DNA from: CAYFJO01 sp964343305
GTDB lineage: Bacteria > Planctomycetota > Planctomycetia > Pirellulales > Pirellulaceae
Assembly: GCA_964343305.1 (NCBI GenBank)
Contig: CAYFJO010000129.1
Span: forward strand, 1-25,163
DNA: 25,163 bases
Reading direction: 5' to 3'
This document shows, one piece after another, positions 6,358 through 13,500 of the stretch. The notes below the pieces were generated by a model. The model was given only the letters and a program-made list of their open reading frames with translations. It had not been told where the DNA came from and searched no databases. The stretch's first letter is position 1. Every line of letters starts with the position of its first letter. A program made the translations under genes and the position numbers.

Positions 6358-7889
6358 TGTTCGAAGCGATTTACGACAATTTGGTCGAATTCCATCGCGC
6401 GCAGCCGTATCTCATCAAAGCGATGCTGGCGGGGACGCTGGTTTCGGTCGTTTGCGCGGTGATCGGTTGCTTTGTCATCTTGCGGCGCATGGCGTTTCTC
6501 GGCGATGCGATTGCCCATTCGATGCTGGCTGGTGTTGTCGCCGGATTTCTGCTGATGAGGATCGTGTTTCACATCGACGTCAGCGCGGTCGGCATGTTAA
6601 TCGGATCGATCATCGCGGGCTTCATCACGGTGGCCATGGTGGCATTCGTTTCGCGCGTGTCGCGGATCAAGGAAGACACGGCGATCGGCGCGATGTATAC
6701 GGGTATCTTTGCGGCAGGCGCGTTGCTGGTTTCGTTGTTCAGCGACAAGATTCACATCGACTTGTACCACTTCGTCGTGGGGACAGTACTTGCGGTCGAC
6801 GACTCGCAACTGTGGATGATGGCGATCGTGGCCGCGTTTGTTATCTCAGTCGTCATCCTGTTATTCCGTCAACTGCAACTCACCAGTTTCGATCCCGTCA
6901 TGGCAGCCTCAATCGGCGTTCCTGTGCTGGCGATCGATTATTTGCTTACCGCGTGTACTTCGCTCGTGGTTGTCAGCGCTGTCAATATTGTTGGCGTGAT
7001 CCTGGTCGTCGGGATGTTGGTCACACCGGCGGCAACCGCCTATTTACTTTGCGATCGTTTGAATCGAATGTTGTGGGTGTCGGCTCTCTTTGGGGTGTCG
7101 AGCTTTTATCTGGGCTACTACATTTCCGCTGTGATCCGAACTTCGCCAGGACCTGCCATTGTCGTCGCAAGTACGGTGCAATTCATGTTGGTGCTGACCA
7201 TTGCTCCGCGCTACGGATTGATCGCGAACTGGCTTCGGCGTCAACGCGCCCTGCCACAACAATTAGTCGAGGATGTCTTGGGCTGCATTCTGCGGTCGAA
7301 AAGACAAAAGGTTGCGTTGTCAGTGATCAGTCAGCATGTTCAAGCACCTTTTGCGCACATACTACGTGCGATTCGATCATTGGCAAGGGAAGAATTGTTA
7401 TCAACTGAGGCCGACACCGTTTCGCTGACCAGAGAAGGTCGGCGCGAAGCTCGGCGATTACTTCGTGCCCATCGATTGTGGGAGTCCTATCTAGAACACG
7501 TCGGCACGCCGGTCGAAGAACTGCACGCGGCGGCCGATCGGTTAGAACACCTTCACGACGAAGCCGCAGTCGACTATCTCGACGACAAACTCGGCCATCC
7601 GTTGACGGACCCGCACGGTGCCGAGATCCCGGAAGACTTTGTACACCTCGTGCCTGGCACGGAGATCAATGCGAGCCTACTGCGACGCGGCCATCGTGCC
7701 ACCGTTACGAGAATCGCCCAAGGTGCCGACGACCTTCCTGTGGAAGTCGGCGCGGCGGTATCCGTTGGTCCACGCCAACAGGCTGGGAAAAAGTGGACCT
7801 TGATATTGGAAGACGGCCGCGAAGTGCTTTTAGATCACAAAACCGCCGATTCTATCACGGTCGTGCTCGAAGAACCCCATGACCAATGA
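6357..7889 (+). CDS. Metal ABC transporter permease fused to DtxR/MntR-type metal-dependent regulator
   Basis: The 510-residue protein has two parts. Residues 1 to about 285 are a cluster A-I permease (TroC/ZnuB-like) with about eight hydrophobic helices and family motifs such as RRMAFLGDAIAHS (43-55) and VGMLVTPAATAYLL (218-231). Residues about 300-510 are a full DtxR-family regulator: a winged helix (about 305-360), a metal-binding dimerisation domain and an SH3/FeoA-like C-terminal domain (about 432-505). Residues aligning with DtxR/MntR ligands are visible: H372 and E376, H390, D394, E397 and H398, followed by DPHGAEIP (418-425), a family hallmark. Fused permease and repressor are known in Chlamydia as YtgC-R, where proteolysis releases the repressor. 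Release here, and binding to the palindrome at 3941-3962, are inference. Only one permease gene is present, so it may homodimerise. Confidence 0.93.
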   Translation: MFEAIYDNLVEFHRAQPYLIKAMLAGTLVSVVCAVIGCFVILRRMAFLGDAIAHSMLAGVVAGFLLMRIVFHIDVSAVGMLIGSIIAGFITVAMVAFVSRVSRIKEDTAIGAMYTGIFAAGALLVSLFSDKIHIDLYHFVVGTVLAVDDSQLWMMAIVAAFVISVVILLFRQLQLTSFDPVMAASIGVPVLAIDYLLTACTSLVVVSAVNIVGVILVVGMLVTPAATAYLLCDRLNRMLWVSALFGVSSFYLGYYISAVIRTSPGPAIVVASTVQFMLVLTIAPRYGLIANWLRRQRALPQQLVEDVLGCILRSKRQKVALSVISQHVQAPFAHILRAIRSLAREELLSTEADTVSLTREGRREARRLLRAHRLWESYLEHVGTPVEELHAAADRLEHLHDEAAVDYLDDKLGHPLTDPHGAEIPEDFVHLVPGTEINASLLRRGHRATVTRIAQGADDLPVEVGAAVSVGPRQQAGKKWTLILEDGREVLLDHKTADSITVVLEEPHDQ

Positions 7890-7991
7890 GTGGAAGTGTC
7901 CTAATTCTGAGCTGTAGACTTTCCGAAGTTTCGCAAAACTTCGGAAGTCTGGGTCGGACCAACACGCTAATAGGGACACTACCCAATGAGT
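7883..7991. repeat. MITE/REP-like element with terminal inverted and flanking direct repeats
   Basis: An internal hairpin pairs positions 7916-7931 with 7936-7950 (AGACTT-TCCGAAGTTT against its complement, one bulged T). Outside it, AGTGTCC (7895-7901) is inverted as GGACACT (7974-7980). Outside that, CCAATGAGT occurs as an exact direct repeat at 7883-7891 and 7983-7991, 100 bases apart. The left direct repeat overlaps the TGA stop of the permease gene. The nested structure looks like a small non-autonomous insertion. The direct repeats do not abut the inverted ones (3 and 2 bases intervene), so a target-site duplication is not certain. Confidence 0.45.
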
Positions 7992-8061
7992 CCGGCGCTT
8001 GACGCATTCGCGCGATAAAAGCATGATGAAATGAACTCTCTCCATTTCTCCGGAACTCAAT

Positions 8062-9174
8062 ATGTCTCGCGAAGCCATCTTTGAAGCAAGCGTGGACTAT
8101 TTCCTTAGTCCCATCGGCCCGTTTCTCGAAGACGACACAATTACCGAAGTGATGGTCAACCGCTTCGACAAGATCTACATCGAGCGGGCCGGAAAGTTGG
8201 AAAAGACCACCGCCCGTTTTGAAAGCGAAGATGCCTTGCTGTCGGCGATTTTGAATGTCGCCCAATGGGTCGGACGGCGAATTGACCAGGAGAATCCGAT
8301 CCTCGATGCACGCTTGCCGGACGGGTCTCGTGTGCACGCAATCTTGCCACCGGGTTGCCGCGAAGGGCATTGCCTGACAATTCGAAAATTCAAGCGCGGT
8401 GGCTTGAATCTTCAGGACTTAATCGGATTCGGCAGCCTATCGGAATCAGCTCGTGAGTTTCTCGAAATCTCGGTCCGGCTGCACAAAAACACGATCATCT
8501 CTGGCGGGACTGGAACCGGTAAAACGACACTGTTGGGTGCCGTGACGACGGCGATCCCCGAAGAAGAACGCATTATCGTGATCGAAGATACCTCGGAGTT
8601 GAAGTTGTATCAGGACCATTGTGTTTATCTCGAAGTGCAACGTCCCGACGAGTTTGGCCGCGGCGGGCTGAACATTCGGCAACTTTTCGTATCATCCCTG
8701 AGAATGCGACCGGATCGAATTGTGGTCGGCGAAGTTCGCGGCGGTGAAGCGTTGGACATGATCCAATCGATGCTCAGCGGCCATTCGGGCGCGCTCTCCA
8801 CCGTCCACGCGAATTCAACGCGTGACGCGATGATCCGACTGGAAACGCTTTCGCTGATGTCCGACGTCGAGATTCCCGTCTACGTCGCCCGCGCCCAAGT
8901 TGCGTCGGCGATCCATTTGGTCGTTCAACTGGACCGATTCGTCGAAGATGGCTCGCGAAAGGTCACGCGAATCACCGAGGTTCTGGGGCTGGACAAAAAC
9001 AACCAGTATGAGTTCCGCGACCTCTTTTTGACAAAGTTGAGCGGCAAAACACCCGATGGTCGAGTGATTGCAAATCTACTGCCAACCGGCCAGAAGCCAA
9101 CGTTCGCATCCGAGCCCGTTGAGCAGGGCATGGTAGATCGGATTGGGCACAGCAAAGAACTCTGGGATTTGTAA
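8062..9174 (+). CDS. CpaF/TadA-type secretion ATPase (type II/IV secretion family)
   Basis: The 370-residue cytoplasmic ATPase belongs to the GspE/VirB11/CpaF superfamily, which drives pilus assembly or secretion. The N-terminal domain contains DDTITEVMVN and the DARLPDGSRVHAILPP segment (82-97) typical of CpaF. Walker A is GGTGTGKTT (148-156, K154), the Asp/Glu-box region is VIEDTSEL (173-180), Walker B is RIVVGEVRGGEA (219-230) and the His box is GALSTVHANS (243-252). The tail is shorter and more variable. No tadB, tadC, cpaB or pilin gene is within the window, so it stands alone or its partners are elsewhere. It is separated from the metal operon by the repeat element at 7883-7991, and its stop faces that of the minus-strand sigma factor gene. 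Confidence 0.9.
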   Translation: MSREAIFEASVDYFLSPIGPFLEDDTITEVMVNRFDKIYIERAGKLEKTTARFESEDALLSAILNVAQWVGRRIDQENPILDARLPDGSRVHAILPPGCREGHCLTIRKFKRGGLNLQDLIGFGSLSESAREFLEISVRLHKNTIISGGTGTGKTTLLGAVTTAIPEEERIIVIEDTSELKLYQDHCVYLEVQRPDEFGRGGLNIRQLFVSSLRMRPDRIVVGEVRGGEALDMIQSMLSGHSGALSTVHANSTRDAMIRLETLSLMSDVEIPVYVARAQVASAIHLVVQLDRFVEDGSRKVTRITEVLGLDKNNQYEFRDLFLTKLSGKTPDGRVIANLLPTGQKPTFASEPVEQGMVDRIGHSKELWDL

Positions 9175-9185
9175 ACGCTTGACAA

Positions 9186-9818
9186 CTACTCGTTGTCCGG
9201 CATTTCATCGGCGAGCAAAGTTCGCAATCGGCGGACGGCTCGCAAGTAACGCATGCTGGCCGCTGGTTCAGTCAATTCGAGCACCTCAGCAACTTCCTGG
9301 TTGCTCAACTGTTCATAGTGTCGCATCACGACGATTTCGCAATCTTGTTCATTGAGCTGCGCGATCGCCGCTTCGACGCGTTTGGCCATTTCGTGTTGTG
9401 TGGCCGCGGCGGCGGGAGTGATGTTGGGATCACAAATCTGGGCTGCGAGTTCCAGTGTCGAGCGATCCATTCCGGCGGGAGCTGCCATCGCTTGTTCGCG
9501 GTCGACGCTGCGTTTGGCACTGACTCGATGGCGGCGATGCGAGTCGATGATGCGATCTTTGGCGATCTGCCGCAGCCAAAGGTGGAACGACATCACCGGG
9601 TTGTTGATGTAATCCTTCAATCGGCGGTTCGCATCGATCAAGACGTCCTGCACAATGTCGCTCACGTCGATTCGCCGCTGGATTTTTTGATCCAGCCGCA
9701 TCTGCACCATCCGCCGCAAAGCGTCGCGATGACGGTCCATCAATTGGTTGACCGCATCCTCATCGCCTTTTTTTGCGCCTGCGAGCAACTCTTGCGTTTT
9801 TTCACCTTCGGGCCACAT
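9186..9818 (-). CDS. ECF RNA polymerase sigma factor (planctomycete-type)
   Basis: The frame extends upstream to a TTG at 9848, but I choose the ATG at 9818, giving 210 residues starting MWPEGEKTQ. Region 2 is clear: the segment around RIDVSDIVQDVLIDANRRL and then FHLWLRQIAKDRIIDSHRRH, with the aromatic and basic residues that bind the -10 element. Region 4 lies near the C-terminus: LNEQDCEIVVMRHYEQLSNQ followed by EVAEVLELTEPAASMRYLRA, a helix-turn-helix. An Ala/Pro-rich linker joins them. The pattern resembles the planctomycete-expanded ECF groups, some of which are controlled by protein kinases. No anti-sigma gene adjoins it. It is divergent from the second sigma gene across 111 bases. Targets cannot be told from sequence. 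Confidence 0.9.
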   Translation of the reverse strand: MWPEGEKTQELLAGAKKGDEDAVNQLMDRHRDALRRMVQMRLDQKIQRRIDVSDIVQDVLIDANRRLKDYINNPVMSFHLWLRQIAKDRIIDSHRRHRVSAKRSVDREQAMAAPAGMDRSTLELAAQICDPNITPAAAATQHEMAKRVEAAIAQLNEQDCEIVVMRHYEQLSNQEVAEVLELTEPAASMRYLRAVRRLRTLLADEMPDNE

Positions 9819-9929
9819 CCGAGCAATTATCGCTAAAGCCCGATCCAAACACTAGCCCGACATTTTTTGCATAATTCACGTACCGTCGAGATCTTTCCCG
9901 ACGGGCGCGTCGTCTACTCTTGCGAAGGC

Positions 9930-10487
9930 ATGACCGTGACACAACTGGATTGCAAGGCTGCTACCGACGTCGGACGAAACGGCTCGCCGCATGATGGCGC
10001 GTTGTCCGATGCCTTTGCGCGATTCCAGTCGGAGTTGCTCGGCACGTTGTACTACCTGGTCGGCAACTCAGAAGACGCACGCGATGCCTTACAGGAAGCG
10101 TTTATCAAGTGCTGGCGGAATCGCGAGAAGCTGCCCGAAATTCGCAATTTGAAAGCCTGGATCTTTCGAGTTGCCTTGAACACAGGCCGCGACATTCGTG
10201 AGACCGCCTGGCGAAGACGACGTCAATCGATCCCGGAAGACGAAGCGATGATCAGTAGCGATGCCAGCCCACCCGATGCCAACGCCGAACACAGCGAGCA
10301 ATTGGAACTAGTTCGGCGTGCGCTCAAACAGTTGAGGCCGGAAGAGCAAGAGGTGTTCTTACTGCGGCAGAACGGCGACATGACCTACGACGAAATCGCA
10401 GAGTCGATCGGCATTCCAACGGGAACGGCGAAAACGCGTATGCGACTGGCGCTGGCCAATCTTCGCGACGCTTTGTCAGAACGTTAG
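9930..10487 (+). CDS. ECF RNA polymerase sigma factor paired with anti-sigma/macroglobulin gene
   Basis: Starting at the ATG at 9930, the protein has 185 residues; the same frame stays open to a TTG at 9867, but the extra residues show no sigma features. Region 2 covers LLGTLYYLVGNSEDARDALQ, then EAFIKCWRN and NLKAWIFRVALNTGRD, close to the classical ECF pattern (DAxQExFxxxW and WLxxIAxNxxxD). Region 4 covers LKQLRPEEQEVFLLRQNGDM and IAESIGIPTGTAKTRMRLAL, a helix-turn-helix. It is a different ECF group from the divergent factor at 9186-9818. The stop is 28 bases ahead of the macroglobulin gene, whose N-terminus looks like an anti-sigma domain, so the two are probably co-transcribed partners: cytoplasmic sigma factor and membrane-bound inhibitor. 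Confidence 0.88.
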   Translation: MTVTQLDCKAATDVGRNGSPHDGALSDAFARFQSELLGTLYYLVGNSEDARDALQEAFIKCWRNREKLPEIRNLKAWIFRVALNTGRDIRETAWRRRRQSIPEDEAMISSDASPPDANAEHSEQLELVRRALKQLRPEEQEVFLLRQNGDMTYDEIAESIGIPTGTAKTRMRLALANLRDALSER

Positions 10488-10515
10488 GCAAGAACGTCAA
10501 AACAAGGGTTCAATC

Positions 10516-13500
10516 ATGAACAAAGACGATTTGCAACAACAGCTTTGGGAGCTTGTCTACGACTTGCTGAGCGACGATGACACGGTTGCACTACAAGAAC
10601 GAATTGCGTCCGATCCCGATGTCGCTCGTGCGTACGATGCGGTGAAGCAAGAGTTAGAACTGGTGGCACAAGCTGCGAAGTTGGACACAGAGCCCATCTC
10701 GCTGGCCGCTCCGGCAGACGAAAGAGAACGGACAACCAAGCCCCTCGCGTCGACGAAACGGCAATGGCGAAGGTCGCGCCATGCCGCATGGCTGGTTGGT
10801 TTGACAGCGGCGGTTCTGCTGCTTGTCACAGTCGTCTTGTATGTGCGTCCCAATTCTCCCATTCGATCCGTAGCTGCCAGGCAGGCCGAACAAGACATCG
10901 CCGATCGCTTTGTCAGAACCAAGATTAGCGGGCCATCGCAACTCACGAAGGGCATCGACAACTATTACACCGTTTCGACGACCGCAATCGACGGCCGTCC
11001 GCAGGTCGCCGATGTCTCTTATCACCTCTACGACACGCGCACGGGCGAGTTGACGCTGCAGCGAAACGACACGACGAATGAAAACGGAAAACTTCTCGTG
11101 ACGTTGCCGCCGGATAAATTCACATCCCGTTCCCGGTTGGAAATCGAAACGCGGCAAGATAGCGAGACGATCGGGAAACTGGAAGCGCACCTGGGCGTTG
11201 ATGAAGTCCAACACGAGACGTATTTGACCACCGACAAGCCGCTCTATCGTCCGGGCGAAACGGTCATGTTTCGATCGTTAACTTTGTCACGGTTCGGTCT
11301 GCGCGACGATCGCGATTTGCCGGTACAGTTCGAGATCCGCGATCCGGCCGGTACGACGGTCCCCGAATCGCGACACAATGGCATTACGAATCACGGTGTG
11401 GGCAATGGCGCGTTTACGATCGACACCAATCGGCCCGGTGGCATGTATACGCTCGTGGCGACCAGTCTCGACGGCCAGTTCAAGGAGGCCAAACGGGAAT
11501 TTGTTGTTCGCGACTATCGCACGCCGAGACTCAAGAAGGAACTGGAGCTGACTCGTGACAGCTATTCACCGGGCGACGAGGTCATCGCAGACTTTTCCGC
11601 GCGGCGAGCCGAAGGTGGGCCAGTCGCCGATGCGGTTTTGCAAATCGCCGCGGTTGTTGATGGCAAAGCGATTGAGATTCAACCGGCCAATGCGACGGCG
11701 GCTGCGGACGGCACGTACCGGATTCGCTTCAACTTGCCGGATGAAATCGAAATGGGCAGCGGCAACTTGTCCGTCGTTGTCGACGATGGCGGCACCAAAG
11801 AAACTATCTCCAAGACGATCCCGATCAATTTAGGCAGGGTCGAGGTCGCCTTTTATCCCGAAGGTGGTGACTTGGTCGAAGGGATTGAGAGTCGGGTTTA
11901 CTTTCATGCTGTTGATCCGCTTGGCAAGCCCGTGCATCTGAACGGAAGGATTGTTGACCAAAGCGGTGACGAAATCGCGGCGATCGAAACCCATGAAAAG
12001 TCCGAAGGCCGCGGGTCGTTTCGAATCATGCCGAAAATGGACGAGAGTTACCGCCTGGAAATCGATTCGCCAGAAGACGCCGAGGGTGAGTTTGAGTTGC
12101 CAGCCGTGAACGAAGAGTGCTTTGTAGTTCTGGACACCGGGGCGAAAGTCTTCGAGGCGGGCAAGCCCATTGAGTTAAACGTGAGGACGACGAAACCCGT
12201 GCCGCTGGTCGTTGCCGCGGTTTGTCGAGGCGTACACGTGGGACAAACTGAGTTGGAAGGTTCGCAGCAAGTCACCGTGGCCTTGCCGCCACGAGCGGAT
12301 GGTGTGATTCGCTTGACAGTCTACGATTACAGTCAATCTCCACCCGTGCCCGTTGCCGAACGATTGGTCTATCGCCGCCCGCTGCGAAAACTTCGCGTTC
12401 AACTCGAAGGGGTCGCGGAAGAATATTCACCGGGCGAACACGTTAAGGCATCGTTGCTTGTCACGGATGAAAAGGACCAGCCCATGTCCGCGACGCTTGG
12501 CATTTCGGTTGTTGACGATGCGTTGTTGAATCTTGCCGACGACAAATCGCCGGGTTTGGTGACGCGGTTTTTGCTCGCCGGCGACATCGACAGTCCCGAG
12601 GATTTGGAAGACGCGAATTTCTTTCTGAGTGACGAACCGGAAGCGGTGGAGGCGCTAGATCTGCTGCTGGGCACACAAGGTTGGCGGCGTTTTGCCAATG
12701 TTGACGTGGACAAGATCGCCCAGACAGAACTTCGAGAAGCAGTCATCGAGGCGATGAACAGCGACGAGCCCATGGATGACAAGTTAGCGGAGATTTGGAC
12801 GCAGGCCGGCTTGGCCACACCGCCGATCGTCTACGATAACGTCAGCAAAATTCGACAAGAATATCAGCATTCGATTGCGCAGTTTCGCGGATCGCGTGAG
12901 AGCACGATTCAGTTTGCCGGCACGGTCAGTTTCTTTGGTGCGTTGGCTGTGATCGGTGCACTGGCGGTGTGCTTGTTGAGGCGACTTTCCGCCGGTTGGA
13001 GAGTCTGGGTGCCGTCGTTGTTGGCCGCAACCGCATGTCTGATCGTTGGTGGCGTTTGGATGAGCAGTGTGGTTGATTCGCGGGGCCAAGTGGCTATGGT
13101 GCCGTTCGCGTCGCATCTGTTGTTCGAAAACGAAAACGCAGTGAGAGACATGTTGCCCGTGCCACATTACCTCGATGATGATGTTCAGTATTTCGCCTGG
13201 CACGACGATTTTGACGGGGATGGCGCGTTGGACTATGCATTCGAAATGCCCGAGGCGCGGCGGTTCGACGATTGGGGACGATTTGCGGATGTGAACGACC
13301 GATTCGGCATCGAAGAAAACTTCGCGCACGTCAAAAGGATTCCCCCTATTCTCCAGCACCGGGCACTCGGCTTAGTTGCCGTTGAAGAGCGACTTGCCGA
13401 GGCTCAGTTTGAGAAACATGGTAATTGGAGATTCTTCCGAGGTCCACAAGTCCGGTATCGACTTGACGGCACGGCGAACGCCCACTTTTTGGGCGAACGG

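Noticed and set aside
7916..7950. Rho-independent terminator after the metal operon
   Set aside because: The stem is strong but is followed by GGGTCGG and not by a T-run, so I list it as part of a repeat element.
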